DNA from: Zygnema cylindricum
Lineage: Eukaryota > Streptophyta > Zygnematophyceae > Zygnematales > Zygnemataceae
Direction: 5' to 3'
DNA: 64,000 bases
Assembly (NCBI GenBank): GCA_037447655.1
Contig: JBBHKE010003364.1
Coordinates: 466,549 to 530,548 of the forward strand
Made by a program: the position numbers and the translations under genes. This document shows, one piece after another, positions 11,236 to 23,248 of the stretch (the stretch's first letter is position 1; each line of letters begins with the position of its first letter). Below the pieces are notes generated by a model. It was not told the origin of the DNA. It saw nothing but the letters and a program-made list of their open reading frames with translations, and did no database searches.

Positions 11236-12161
11236 AAGCTACCTGAAATCCTATCAAACAACCAACTTTGATAAAACACAAATAGTGCTCTCAGTTTCCA
11301 AATGTCACCAAATTCCACAATAATACCGTATCACATGCAGTTTGCCAATTTCCAAAATAGTAGCCCAGTTGAATCAGTATACCATAAGATACAACACTTG
11401 GAAGTTTCCCGAAAATTGTCCCTTAGAGAGTTAGATCTCAATACTGGATGATTACAATTTTGGCTAAGTCCTAACTTTATACTCACAGAGAGTATCTACT
11501 GAAAACTAACTAATCCGATGTCTACACTTGGAACAGAAGTATTGTACTACACTACGACATGATAGCGAATCAGTATACTATTTGTACTGTGAGAACGTCC
11601 AAACCCTATTTGACTACTAAACAAAAATATACTTAGTGGAACACTACATTCTAATCCGCTAAGTAAAGACTACTGTGTTTCAGATATGCAAATAGATTCC
11701 CGTACAATAGTGTTCTGTGTGCTTAGTCAGAAGTGGATGTTAGCGTCCAACCGATTGTTGATCAAGTGCTCCAAGTCACTTGAGATCGTACAAAGTGATG
11801 AGTCATTTGTGGTCCCACGTGAATCTCGTCCGTTTACTCGATTCGCATCTATGGTCCTCGTTAAATGTTGAACCACTATCTTTGCGGACAATCCGTTGAG
11901 TCTCCGTCCGTCCGATTCTTCAACAATATTCGTTATATGTGTGACGCGTGGTAGAGTGTGTCGGCACTTTCCCGAAAAACCCGTATGATGTTTATTTTTG
12001 ACGCGTGTCCCTGTAGAAGTACAATACACTTCAGAAGTACTACTGCTACTATCACACTAATTGAGGTAAGTATTACAAATTATCTAGACCAAAAATATTC
12101 TAAGTACTTGGTCTCTCCTCACAGCTCTGTTTAGTGAGTATTAAGAATTCTTATTTCAACA
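11165..12161 (-). repeat. 5' LTR of Copia element E (C/D/E/F family)
   Basis: The 997-bp LTR starts on the minus strand at 12161 (TGTTGAAATAAGAATTCTTA) and ends at 11165 (GTAGAACAACA). It aligns along its length with the 1002-bp LTRs of element C. It contains a G-box CACGTG (11816-11821), a TATA-like box (TATAAAG, plus-strand 11475-11481) and the gag start codon (11235). It directly abuts the integrase reading of element F at 12162, so E inserted into F. The matching 3' LTR is missing, because E is truncated at 7008. Confidence 0.88.
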
Positions 12162-12831
12162 AAGTTTACTTCATGCAACATAAAAGTAAAGTGTTTACTC
12201 ACTTCAAGCACTACAAATTGTGGGCGGAAAAGCTTAATGGAGTTCCAATATTGGCGCTGAGATCGGACAACCAGGGGAATACACATCAAAGGAAATCGAA
12301 GAATTTATCATTTATGAAGGTATCAGTCACAATCTTACAGTTCTATATACACCAGAACAAAATGGTGTTTTTGAAAGATTTAATAGGACAATGACAAGGA
12401 GTGCTCGGTCTATGCTTGTAGATAAAGGGCTAGATTTGAAATTTTGGGCAGAAGCACTTAACTGTGCTGTTTATATTAAAAACACAATTGCTTCTAAATC
12501 TGTTAGCACTATAACTTATGAGCTTTTGACAAGAGACTTAAAGATCTTTGGCAGCAAGTGCTTTATTCTAGACACTTCACAAGATTGGTGGAAAATGGAG
12601 ATTAAAGGCTTACTTGGGATTTTCATTGGGTATGATGATAACGCAAAAGGGTATACGGTTTTTGTATTTGAGAAACAGAAAGTTATTATCTCTAAAAATA
12701 TCCCGATTAGAGATGAACAGGAGTCGATTTACTTTTTAAAGTGCCAGATCAACCGACAAAAGAAAAACATGAATATGTTATTTTTCACTATACGCTACGA
12801 GCACATTTTCCACCAGCAACTGGGAAACCTC
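12162..12831 (+). pseudogene. Copia element F, integrase core fragment
   Basis: The reading begins inside the integrase (KVYFMQHKSKVFTHFKHYK, ILALRSDN) right at the edge of element E's LTR. It continues through ERFNRTMTRSARSMLVDKG, LKFWAEALNCAVYIKN, KIFGSKCFILDTSQD and GIFIGYDDNAKGYTVFV. Frames change near 12270 and 12390, and part of the TPYELWTG region is missing. An LTR insertion stops the reading at 12831. The gag, protease and 5' LTR of F are absent from the window; they would lie beyond element E and seem to have been lost. Confidence 0.88.
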
Positions 12832-14015
12832 TGTTGAAATGTATGTATTTTCTAAGTCTAAATAAAGGGAAAATTAATAAAGAGGAAGTCAGCAAAGGCA
12901 ACCTGCCTCTGGCTCCACTCTCCAAACCCCCACTGTTGTCGCAATCATTGAAGGTTGGAGAGATAGCTAGAGCCATGGCTGCCCATCCTGTCTATAAAGA
13001 GAGACAGACTGTAGTTTTTGGTAGGTTTACCAAAACTGTCTTGACGGACTGATGATTTGATCCTAGTACCTGCCGTCCGTCAAAAATCAGGTAACCGGTA
13101 GCTTTATCCTGTAGTATAAGACCAATGCTGGAATATGTAGGGTACGATAAATATATAAACACAAATAGTTAGACTAATTCATTTAACGGAATAGAAAGAC
13201 ATAGAAACCGTTTGTATTGTACGGATTACAGGTTATGTCGAAACGGATATCGCGCATTTCTTTCAAATGAGAAACAAATATTGCGCAATTATTTAGGCGG
13301 CCAATTTAAAATGTCGGTCTTAATCGAACGGTCGTGGTGCGAGCCTGGATTTTAGAGTGGGAGACTTGGAGTTTTCGGGCACCGCCACTAAGAATGACAC
13401 GTGGCAAGATCAAGGAGGATTGCGCGATTTCCGAAACGCAACATGATAATTCGAATCTAACAAATATCACATTATGGCGATGTCGTACATTAACCATACA
13501 GAAAGTAAGGCGGTGCCTGTACTTTCATGTACGGTACAGTCTTACATTTGGAACGTACCACAGTACTAGGGAGCTTAGAGAGGGGTTTTAAGAATTAGAA
13601 TAATTTTGCCAGGTAGTCGCCTCTCTCGCAGAGAGCATCTATATAATTAGGCAAACTTTGCCATTTAATTACAACTCACTCGGTTGACCAAATTCCGTGA
13701 TTCTTTTTGGTACGGACTCAACGAGTCCACGCTACATAGGGGTGTAGTCGGTCAGAGTTTTTGCGTGCCACGGTGGCTGCATTTCTAAGGGAAATTCAAA
13801 GTGGGTGACTTTGTCCAAAACTCATATTCTAACTTGGCATTTTGTGGTGGAACTGAGCACACAAAAAGTCTTATTTCACAAGGTTAAGTTGTATTGGGGT
13901 TTTAATTGTCAAGGGGTTAATCATTTTGGTTTGTATCAACCTGGAGTCGGCACTAACTAGATAAGCTTCTTGAGAGCTGCCTAGTGTGAGGTTGTATGAA
14001 GGTCTCAAAGTTTCA
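12832..14015 (+). mobile_element. Solo LTR (A/B family) inserted in element F
   Basis: The LTR runs from TGTTGAAATGTATG (12832) to CTCAAAGTTTCA (14015), 1184 bp. It is flanked by a perfect 5-bp duplication, ACCTC at 12827-12831 and 14016-14020, and the F frame continues on the far side. It carries the CCATGG motif (near 12974) and an antisense tRNA-like segment near 13040-13120. It is about 120-140 bp longer than its relatives, with the extra sequence in its 3' quarter. Confidence 0.93.
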
Positions 14016-15635
14016 ACCTCTCCTTTTAGTTCCTTTGGTGCCTTCACAAGATGCTTCACCACAAGTTACACCTTAGGCAGAAAGAACTTCTACAGAGTTA
14101 ATACCAGCTGAGGTCACAGTTTAAACAAAACAGAAAAATAAAAAGTTGCCGATGATTTCAGCCTTACAATTTCCGTGGAGAAAAAGATCTAGCAGCCGTC
14201 TGCAAGCAAGCTCTCACTTTGCTTTTTCTGCAGCTGCAAAGGACCCTTTAATGATTCAAGGGGCCTTCTCATCACCTGAGAGAAATCAATAGATCGAGGC
14301 GGCAAATGATGAAATGTAGTATATTATGGAGGCACAAACATGGGAGCTGGTGGATCTTCCTCCCGACAAAAAAAAAGCCATTCGCAACAAATGGGTATTG
14401 AAGGTGAACCTAAACCCGGACAACACCATTGAAAGGTATAAGGCCAGACTAGTGGCCAAAGGGTACAATAAAAAAAAAGGTATTGACTTTGAAGAAACTT
14501 TCTCTCCAGTTGTCATATTTCCCACTGTCATAATTTTGCTTAGTTTAGCGGCTATAGAGAATATGGAAATACATTAAATAGAAGTTAAAACAACCTTCTT
14601 GCATGAAGATTTAGAAGAAACCATTTATATGAAACAACCTAAAATGTGTGTAGATAAAAGAATGGAACAAATAGTGTGTAAATTGATGAAATCTTTGTAT
14701 GGGCAAAAACAAGCCCCGCTACAATGGAACTTGAAATTAGATGAGTTTTTGATTGGGCTAAGATTTAACAGAATTAGCTTAGATCATTATGTATATGTCC
14801 TAGAAGGAGAGGATGGGATAGTATACATTGCTGTATATGTGGATGACCTACTATTAATATGTAAGTCAATGGATGAAATAAACTGTATTAAAGCGGCTTT
14901 AAGGTCTAGGTTTGAGATGAAGGACCTTGGTGAGGCGAAGTATATCTTAGGTATATAGGTAGAAAGAGACAAAAACAAAAGGCTGATTATGTTGACTCAG
15001 AAAGAAAGAATACGTAACATGCTGGAAAGATTTGAAATGAAAGATGTAAAGGGATCTATAACTCCCATGGAATTCAAGCAGAAATTGCAAAGAACGGATT
15101 TAGATTCACGCATTATGGTGTGTGAGAGTCTAGAGTCAAGGGAGGAGGAGTTTATGGCTTCAAAACCATATAGACAAGTAGTTAGAAGTCTTATATATTT
15201 TATGAACTATACGACACCTGATATTGCAACAACTGTGGGGGACTTGAGTAAAAGTCTGCTGAATCCTAAAGAGGCAGACGGGGAAGCAGCAAAAATGGGG
15301 TGTTGAGATATCTTGCATGTACTCGATATCTTAAGCTTGTACTCGGAAGAGGAGAAGTGAAAATACAAACTTGGATCAACCCTAGCTATGGGGACATGCG
15401 AAGCCGGAAATCTTCAACTGGTTTTATTTCTAAGATTGGAGATGGAACTTGTTGCTAGAGTAGCAAACTACAAAAGGCTACACCTCAATCCACAATGGAG
15501 TCAGAATACATGGCAACAGCTTTTGCCCTTAAGGAGCTCTTATGGGTTAAGTATACTTTACAAGAACTTGGGTATATGCAAACATGACCTCGGTCTATCT
15601 GGTGTGACAACCAGGCAGCCATTTCCATTACCTCT
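14016..15635 (+). pseudogene. Copia element F, reverse transcriptase and RNase H (broken)
   Basis: RT landmarks appear in order: ELVDLPPDKKKAIRNKWVLKV (14326 on), [59 protein letters not shown] (catalytic YVDD near 14840), FEMKDLGEAKYILGI, then PYRQVVRSLIYFMNYTTPDIATTVG. RNase H follows in shifted frames from 15300 (SESEYMA-like region near 15500, CDNQAA-like region near 15610). Stops at 14577 and 14958 and frame changes after 15300 disable it. An LTR inserted at 15636 interrupts the RNase H. Confidence 0.9.
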
Positions 15636-16671
15636 TGTAGAAATTAAGGGTTATTTCAGTATTTTCTAGGTTTTGTAAAATGAACAAAAGAAGCAGAGAC
15701 AATCTGCCTCTAACTCCTCTCTCCAACTCCCACACTTGTCGCAGTCATTGAAAGTTGGAGAGGGAGATAGAGCCATGGCCGCCTATGCTATCCAGACGGG
15801 GACAAACATTAGAGTGGTAGATTTACAAAAATAGAGATTGACGAACCCGGGATTTGAACCTAGTACCTGCTGTCCGTTAAAGCATCGGGTAGGCGGTAGC
15901 CTTAACGAATTAGAGTAATATCAATGTTATACGATATAGGGTTTGATAATTATATTAATACTTTCACGTAGGCTATTTCATTTAACACGATTTTTTGGAC
16001 ATAGATAAAATTTGTGTTCTACGGCGTACGGAACATCCGAAACGGATACCGCGCACTTTGTTTCAGTGGCGAAACAAATATAGTGCAACTATTTATGACG
16101 GCTACGATTGAAATCCGGCTTAATCGTACGGCCGCGAAGCATGCCGAGATCGCGCAATAGGTTTTCGGCGGTTTGCGGTCGACTTCACATTGATTCACAC
16201 TTGGCACAATCATATTGGATAACGACATCTCTGGGGATTACATGAACGAATCCATAATTGACATGTGTCGACTTGTTGGCCATGTCGTACAATGGCCGTA
16301 CATAAAGTACACCGACACCTGTAACTTTCTGTACGACACAGTATTATGATTGGTGCAGTACTTCAGTAGATAGAGTTTTTAAGAGAGATTGGACTTAGAA
16401 AAATCTTGTAGATAGGACCCTCTCTCCCAGAGAGCTTCTGTACAAAAGGTCAAATTTGACCCTCCATAACTTAGTTCTCAAGGGAGCAAATTCAATGATT
16501 CTTTATGCTATCGACTCAGGACAGTCTTGCCTTTACAAGGGTAACTGTGGTCAGAGTTTTTTTTTTCTACGGTGGCAGTTATTCTTGCTGAAACACAAAG
16601 GAGTCAGGGTTATCCTAAAGGCTTCGTGTGAGCTGCCTATTCTGGGGACCTATGGAGGTCTCAGAGTTACA
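15636..16671 (+). mobile_element. Solo LTR (A/B family) inserted in the element F RNase H
   Basis: The LTR runs from TGTAGAAATTAAGG (15636) to TCTCAGAGTTACA (16671), 1036 bp, with a perfect 5-bp duplication CCTCT at 15631-15635 and 16672-16676. It contains CCATGG near 15773. On the minus strand there is a tRNA-like segment near 15840-15925 with the B-box-like word GGTTCAAATCC. Confidence 0.93.
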
Positions 16672-16888
16672 CCTCTAAACTAAGTCATCATTTTAAGAAC
16701 AAACACATGGATGTTAGACTTCACTTTGTCAAAGAAAAAACGCTTACAAAATTGATTAAATTGTGTTATTTACGTGTTGAGGAGATGGTGGCTAACATGT
16801 TAACCAAAGCCCTTTCTGATCCTAAGTTGCAGTTTTGAAGAGAAGTTATTAGACTAAGTGAGTAACTAAGTCTAAAGATTTACGAGAG
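16672..16888 (+). pseudogene. Copia element F, RNase H C-terminal end and polypurine tract
   Basis: Reading resumes right after the duplication as HHFKNKHMDVRLHFVKEKTL and ends with EEMVANMLTKALSDPKLQF, the usual Copia RNase H tail. The polypurine-like stretch ACGAGAG (16882-16888) precedes the 3' LTR start at 16889. Confidence 0.85.
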
Positions 16889-17129
16889 TGTTGTAATTTG
16901 AAATCTTTATTTCAGTAGATAGAGTTGTGAGGGGAATCCAAAAAGACTTAGAATATTTTTTGAATAATTTTGTGCAATACATACCTTTATTAGTGTTACA
17001 CTAGCACAAGTACAATAGAGTGTATTCTACCTCTAAAAAAGAAGCGTGTCCACAAGAGAGGCGTATGCAGGTTTTACGGAGTAGCGCCGACATCTGGTTA
17101 CACGCGTCACGCAGTGGATGAGTGGATTC
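16889..17129 (+). repeat. Element F 3' LTR, first part
   Basis: Starts TGTTGTAATTTGAAATC after the polypurine tract and aligns with the start of the D LTR. It is interrupted at 17129 by element B, with GATTC at 17125-17129 as the left copy of B's target duplication. The rest of this LTR continues at 36824. Confidence 0.9.
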
Positions 17130-18200
17130 TGTATAACTTAATGGATCTTTTAGTATTTTCTAGGTCTAAAATGAAATGCAGAAAAAAGAAGCCAAGGAAG
17201 TGTTCCTCTAACTTCTCTCTCCAACTCCCACACTTGTAGTAGTCACAGAGAAGTTGGAAAAGAAGCTAGAGCCATGGGTGCCTATGCTATCTAAAGATTT
17301 ACGGGTAATAGACTAGTTGATTTACAGGTAGTAAAGTAGTTAATTTACTAAAAGCGAAGCAGTCGGTTCAAGGATTTGATCATGGTACCTACTGTTAGTT
17401 AATGTTGTCGGTAACCTGTTATCTCATCCAATAAGTCAAGGACTAGTGATAAGTGATATATGGTTAAATAAGTATATAAACGTTACCATATAGGCTAATT
17501 CATTTAACGGCAACTATATAGGGGATACATAGAGTTAGTTATGAAAAATACGGATTACAAGTACGGAGAAGAAACAAGTATCGCGCATATTTTTCGATAG
17601 CGAAACAATACCGCGCAAATCTTTATGACGGCTACGATTGAAGCGATATTCGATCGGACAGTCGAAAAGAATGTGGAGATCACGTAAGAGGATATCGGTG
17701 GTTTATGGTCACCACCACATCAGATGACACGTGGCACCGCGACATTGGATTTCGGCATCTCCAAGGATTACGGAAACGAATCCAGATATGACATGTGTCG
17801 ACTTTTAGGCCATGTCGTACAATGTCCGTACAGATAGTACACCGGCAGCTATATTTTTCTATACGACACAGTAATATGATTGGTGCCGTACATCAGTAGA
17901 TAGAGTTTTAGAGAGAAATAGGACTTAAAAAAAATTGGTAAATATGACCTTCTCTCCCAGAGAGCTTCGGTAGAAAAGGTCAACTTTGACCCTCCATAAC
18001 TTACTGCTCAGGGGAGCAAATTCAAAGATTCTTTGTGCTATCGACTCAAGAAAGTCTTGCCTTCAAAATGGTGAAGGTGGTCAGTGTTTTTTCTGCCAGG
18101 GTGGCAGTTATTCTTGCTGAAACACGAAGGGGTCAGGGTTTTCCTTGAGGCTTCTTGCAAGCTGTCCATTCTGAGGACCTATGGAGGTGTGAGAGTTGCA
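17130..18200 (+). repeat. 5' LTR of Copia element B (A/B family)
   Basis: The 1071-bp LTR runs from TGTATAACTTAATGG to GAGAGTTGCA. Its partner is at 35780-36818, 17.6 kb away because of nested insertions. Conserved parts are the block TTTTAGTATTTTCTAGGTCT near the start, the CCATGG motif near 17273 and an antisense tRNA-like segment near 17375-17450. Outer flank GATTC (17125-17129) matches the outer flank of the 3' LTR. Confidence 0.93.
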
Positions 18201-18215
18201 CATTACGGGCCCACC
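18201..18215 (+). promoter_or_regulatory. Element B primer-binding site
   Basis: Immediately after the LTR the sequence reads CATTACGGGCCCACC, which matches the complement of the plant initiator tRNA-Met anticodon arm apart from three positions. The CCCACC end fits the plant form; the animal form would give CCCAGC. Confidence 0.6.
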
Positions 18216-18306
18216 CTCTTGGGTACGCATCTTCAATGGAACTGGCTTTATATATTGGGAAAGTATGATGATATGAGCTCTAGGGGAAAAAAGGTTTTGG
18301 GGAATA

Positions 18307-19437
18307 ATGAGTGGACGAGTAGGGCGTCTATCAAGTCATGGAATCCCTCCAAGGTTTAGAGGAAGCAGATTCACTATGAAAGCAGATCCATCTTCAACGC
18401 AGGAGACAAAGGAAGAGGAGGTGGTGGACAAAGGAAAGGAGAAGGAGACGACCACACCAATAACAATTGTTTCGGCATTCATGTCACCTATTCCGAGGAA
18501 CGAGGAGAATGATACTGATACCTGGGACTTCAACAATATGGCGGCAAAACACTTCATCCTTCGCCATCTTACTCAAGGGCTTGCATATCTTCATTTGCAG
18601 GTAGAAAGGGCATCCGATCTTTGGATGGCTATCATAAAGATTTACTGAAGAGGTAGGATTCAGCAACAACTGTTGGCTGATTAGAAAATTAACGAGTATA
18701 TATACAAAGGGGGGAAGATGTTGGATTTTTGCGATTAGCTTACTACACTTTTCATGGAGCTAGAGAGTGTTGGAAAAGAATTTATAAAAAAGGAAAAGGT
18801 TAACTGTTTACTGATAAAGTTACCCGATGAGTTCGAGAACATAGTCAACCGTGTGCAGGAGTTGCCGAACTCTAGGTGGATATAGAACTCAGTGGTAGGG
18901 ATGATTCTCGTTAGGGAGAATAAGATTGAGATCCGAAGGGGAGGAAAGAGTGGGCAAGCCTTGGTAGTTGGGACTGATTGGAGGAACAAGGATTCCCGCA
19001 AACCAGTCGCAAATTACGAAGGGGGGGGAGTAGAAAAATCAGACCGACAAGTTCAGACCAAGGGCTCCAAAGGGTTGATGTCATTTCTGTAAGAAACCAC
19101 GGCACTATATGGCGGAGTGCACTAAGCTTACCGAGCTTCGGTTAAAGGAGGGGCAAACCGGTAAAACCGCGAATCGAAAGAAAAAGGCCCTATTGACACA
19201 GGTACATGAGGTGGAATCCGAAGACGAGGACGGTGAGCTCTTATTGGATAAGGAGTTCGAAGCGACAAACAAAGTAGAAATTCCAAGAAAGCAGAAATGT
19301 GCTTTTAGTGGATTGAAAGGTGAAGCAGGCTGGATTGTAGATTCAGCAGTCTCCATGCACATGTGTAAAGATAAACACCTGTTCACTAAGATAAGAAAAA
19401 TTCCCACCGTAGAGATAGAGTTGGGGATAAGAGGATA
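18307..19437 (+). pseudogene. Copia element B, gag and protease (broken)
   Basis: Gag begins with a Lys/Glu-rich N-terminus (ORF from 18307, 113 codons). The UBN2-like region follows (NEYIYKGGKMLDFCD, IKLPDEFENIVNRVQELP). A CCHC zinc knuckle (CHFCKKPRHYMAEC) lies near 19083-19124 after a one-base frame change. The acidic linker VESEDEDGELLLDKEF comes next, then the protease motif WIVDSAVSMHMC at about 19330-19365. The family's Asp-Ser-Gly is Asp-Ser-Ala here, so the protease is probably inactive. Stops occur near 18683, 18737 and 18885. Unlike the C/D family, gag starts well downstream of the LTR. Confidence 0.85.
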
Positions 19438-19440
19438 GTC

Positions 19441-20878
19441 ACTACTACTCTTGTAGGATCAAAAGATCTGAAAGTGTTAGTAGAAGGAAAGACATCCCTA
19501 GTTACATTCTCCGATGTATTATTTATTCCTAAGCTGAACAAAAACCTCATCTCTACGTCTGTATTAGATGATAAGGTTTTGATACTAGCACTAGGAAAGG
19601 AGTCTTTACTGCTAGTTTTGAGGAGAAGGTTTTTTTCACAGATGAAAAAGGTAGCCAAGGGATGGTTAGGCTGACTTTAAGCAATGAAAAGAAGAAACTT
19701 TATCATGCTGGTGTTCATGATATAATGATGTGGCATAAAAGGCTTGGGCATGTGAATCTAGATAAGTTAAGAGAGATGAAAAACATGGGAGTGGTGGAAG
19801 GGATTCAGTTCGGTGAGAGTGAGAATCTTAGTGATTGTAGTGGATGTGCTCAAGGTAAAGCACACAGATTAACCTTTCCCACAACAACCATCTATAAGGG
19901 AAAAAAAATTCTAGATTTAGTACACACAGATATTTGGGGACCTGCCAAAGTGCCCTCACCGAGGAGGAAGAGATTTATGATGATTATCACTGATGATTGG
20001 TCTCGGTATTCCAGGGTGTATTTTTTGAAAAACAAGTCAAAAGCTCAAGATTGTTTAAGACAATATAAAGCATAGAGCGAAAAACTCTAATCAAGAGACT
20101 AAGGAGTGACAATGGTGGAGAGTATACTTATAACTAGTTTGAGGATTTTCTGAGAGAAAATAGAGTACAACACCAAAAGAGAGTTCCAGAAAATTTGGAA
20201 CAGAATAGGGTAGTTGAAAGATTAAATATGACACTAAGTGATAGTGCTAAAATTGTGTTGTCGGATAAAAAGATAGGAAAATCGTTTTGGGCAGAAACAA
20301 TGAATTGTGCTAATTACCTCAAAGATAGAGTTCTTACTTCAGCTATAAAAGGTCAAACACCTTATGAGAGATGGACCGGCCGAAAAAACCAGATATATCT
20401 CACTTAAAGATTTTCGGCAGTAAAGTATTCAGTCTAGATAATGATCGTTCTAATTGGAAGCTAGATCGTAAAGGTAAACTGGGATACTTATTAGGATATG
20501 ATAAGGATGTTAAAGGATATAAAGTTTATGATCTAAAAAGGGAATATATAATCTTAGTAAAGCATCTAGTAGTTATGGATGAAGGAAAGTTTGTGGATCC
20601 TTTCAAGAATACAAAGTCAGTAAAAATCAGATTTGAGTCAAAAAAAATCGATGACTTTGAGCTTCCTAACTTTCCCGGTTTTAGAGAAGATGGCATTCTT
20701 GCAGGTACAAATCACACCGAAAAGTACTCGGCTGTGGAAACTACAGCGACAACTTTACTCGAAGCGGAAGACGTGGTGGAAATTGAGTTAGAATATAGGG
20801 ACAGAGGAGAAGCCGAGATTGTTCGAAAGAACCCAAGAGAACCATCTATTCCTGCCAAAGATTTTGAGGGGGGATGAA
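19441..20878 (+). pseudogene. Copia element B, protease end and integrase
   Basis: After the protease tail (LVTFSDVLFIPKLNKNLIST) comes the gag-pre-integrase zinc region (MWHKRLGHVNLDKLREM, CSGCAQGKAHRLTF; 19720-19880). The integrase core has VHTDIWGP and ITDDWSRYSRVYFLKNKSK (D, about 19920-20035), RLRSDNGGEYTYN (D, near 20100) and NRVVERLNMTLSDSAKIVL (E, near 20205). The remainder is KSFWAETMNCANYLKDRV and LGYLLGYDKDVKGYKVYDL, then an acidic linker to 20878. Frame changes or stops lie near 20075, 20135 and 20390. Confidence 0.88.
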
Positions 20879-21075
20879 GAAGTAGCAAAGGATTGCAAGA
20901 GAAACAAGTTAATAACAAACTAAGAAAACTATTCATCAAGATGAACCTCAGACTTATGGAGAGATGATGACTTGTCAAGAAAGGAACTAGTGGAAGACAT
21001 CCATCAATGACGAGATGGCCTCAATTATGGCAGTCGATACTTGGGAGCTAGTGGACTGTCCACTTAACCGAAAAT
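20879..21075 (+). pseudogene. Copia element B, start of RT, split by element C
   Basis: The last part reads INDEMASIMAVDTWELVDCP and LNRK in a frame that continues across the 13.2-kb element C as KPIGCKWVFKLKLN at 34309. This split motif is the direct proof of the insertion. The sequence before 21000 is frame-shifted. Confidence 0.85.
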
Positions 21076-22077
21076 TGTTGAAATAAAAAATCTTAATACT
21101 CAATAAACAAGAGCTATGAGGAGAGGCCAAGTACTTAGAATATTTTTTGGTCTAGGTAAGTTGTAATACTTACCTCATTTAGTGTGACGGTAGCAGTAGT
21201 ACTTATGAGTGTATTGTACTTGTGTAGCGACACGCGTCAGAAAATGAACATTATACGGGTTTTACGGAAAGGCGCCGACACACTTTACCACGCGTCACAC
21301 ATCGAACAAATACTGTTGAAGAATCGGACGGACGAAGACTCAATCGATTGTCCGGGAAAATGGTCGTACAATATTCAACGACGACCATAGATGTGAATCG
21401 AGTGAACGGACGAGATTCACGTGGGACCACAAAAATGACTCATCACTTTGTACGACCTCATGTGACATGGACCACTTGATCAATAGTCGACTGGACGGTA
21501 GCATCCATTGTTGACTAAGCACCTTAAACACTATAGCACCGAGAATCTATTTGCATATTTGAAACACAGTAGTTTTTGCTTAGCGGATTAGAATGTAGTG
21601 TTCCACTAAGTATATTTTTGTCTAGTAGTCAAATAGGGTTTGGACGTACTCACAGTAAAAATAGCGTACTGATTCGATACCTTGTGGTAGTGTAGTACAA
21701 TATTGTTGTTCCAGGTGTAGAGATCTGATTAGTTAGTTTTTAGTTGATACTCTGTGTGAGTATAAAGTTAGGACTCAGCCAAAATTGTAACTATCCAGTA
21801 TTGAGATCTAACTTTATAAGTGACAATTTTTGGGAAACTTCCAAGTGTTACATCTTATAGTTTACTTGTTCAATTGGGCTGCAATTTTGGGAATTGTCAG
21901 AGTGTATGTGATATTGTATTAGTTTGAATTTTGGTGTTATTTGAACACCTCAAGTGAATTCTGTGTTACATCAAAGGTGGTTGTTTGATATGATTTCTGG
22001 TAGCTTATGCTGAAGTCTATGTCTACATCTACTACCACTGGTGGTCCTCCACCTGCAACTATAGTTGTAGAACAACA
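21076..22077 (+). repeat. 5' LTR of Copia element C (C/D/E/F family)
   Basis: The 1002-bp LTR runs from TGTTGAAATAAAAAATC to GTAGAACAACA. Its partner at 33307-34308 is also 1002 bp. It carries a G-box CACGTG (21418-21423), a TATA box (TATAAAG, 21761-21767) and the gag start codon at 22007/22019. Left flank AAAAT (21071-21075) and right flank AAAAC (34309-34313) are the target duplication with one mismatch. The two LTRs differ at a few percent of positions by eye, so the insertion is not very recent. Confidence 0.93.
21761..21767 (+). promoter_or_regulatory. TATA box of the element C LTR promoter
   Basis: TATAAAG preceded by TGTGTGAG, about 250 bases before the gag start codon. The same place in the D LTR has TATATAA (23975-23981). 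This gives U3 about 700 bp and puts the start codon in the transcribed part of the LTR. Confidence 0.55.
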
Positions 22078-23248
22078 GGTTTTGGGCCTTTCATCCAGGA
22101 TTCCTATCTTGAATGGCTAGAAGTATGCGTACTGGGCAACTATGGTTGATTCATCCTTTGAAACTATAGACTTGTTAGGAGTCTTGGATAGATCTCTTGC
22201 TGAAACATATCCAAGCTGGGCGAAGAAGAACTCCCTCGCCAGAAACAACTTCATTCTTTGCACTTTAGAAAGTATGTTTATGTCTCGGCTCAAGATGAAA
22301 AAGGCGAGCGAGATTTGGACTTAGCTGAAAACTTCCCATGAAATGGCAAACGTCTAAGAGGAGCTCTTAGTGGCTGGTTGGATCTAGGACTACAAATACT
22401 CGGAAGGATCTATGGCCGAGTATTGCGATAAATTTCGGGAACTCATTGATGCACACTCTTCGACTGGTGGCACTTTTCTAGAATTTCAACAAGCTGCTTT
22501 GCTTATTAGAGGTCTCCCTAGATATATGAAAGGAGTGTCTGCAGCTTTGAAATGGCATAATAAGTCTAGCTGGACTTTACAGTTAGCTTACAATCTTATA
22601 GTAAAAATGAGTCTACAAGTAAGGTCCTTGATGGTGAAAAGAAAGTAGAAGCTTTCAATATAGATTTTGAAAGGAGAAATTTGTTTAATCAAAACAGAAA
22701 CCAGTTTAACCAGAATCAGAACCAATTTAATCAAGGTAGTCAGTGGCAAAATAGGCAGTCTTCTAATGCTTGTTTTTATTGTTTTGAAAAGGACATGGTT
22801 ACAGGTACTATCTAAAGCTCAAAAAGGCAAATGAAACTAGTTTATACAGGCCTGGATGGCAACAACGCCAGTTTCATCAAGGCTTTTCTGGAAATCCCTC
22901 ACGAGGAAATGCATTTTTTTCAACCTTTACAGATGATGCAGATTCATCTCTGAGCTGAAATGATGAAGAGGATGCGGAGTTATTTGTTATGGCGGCAGCA
23001 ATGGAGGGTCCCAAAGATGGCGGATGGATCATCGACACAGGGGAATCGGCCCAAATGTGTTGGGACAAGGCAATTTTTACAAATTTAAAGCTAACTCATC
23101 CGAAATATATCTACTATGCCGGTGGCATGAGTGTCCAGTCCTTAGCACAGGGTGATGTATCTTTAATGGTAGATGCGGGGGGAAGGTCTGCGAAAAAGAC
23201 CCTCCACAATGTCTAACATGTTCCAAATTTTAGAAATAATCTATTTTC
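22007..23248 (+). pseudogene. Copia element C, gag and protease, split by element D
   Basis: Gag starts inside the LTR (MLKSMSTSTTT at 22007, or the fifth codon at 22019). It crosses the primer site and continues with YWATMVDSSFETIDLLGVL, SRLKMKKASEIW, YCDKFRELIDAHSS and AALLIRGLPRYMKGVSAAL. A damaged zinc knuckle (CFYCFEKDMVTG) lies near 22770-22810. The protease region 22989-23216 reads WIIDTGESAQMC. A stop in place of a tyrosine-type codon (near 22119), frame changes near 22640, 22790 and 22955, and a stop at 23214 disable it. The reading NNLFS at 23230-23248 resumes beyond element D as STFLVKSKGFEVTV at 29450. Confidence 0.87.
22078..22088 (+). promoter_or_regulatory. Element C primer-binding site (one mutation)
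   Basis: GGTTTTGGGCC follows the LTR directly and differs from the tRNA-Met-matching form GGTTATGGGCC at one position. Confidence 0.55.
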
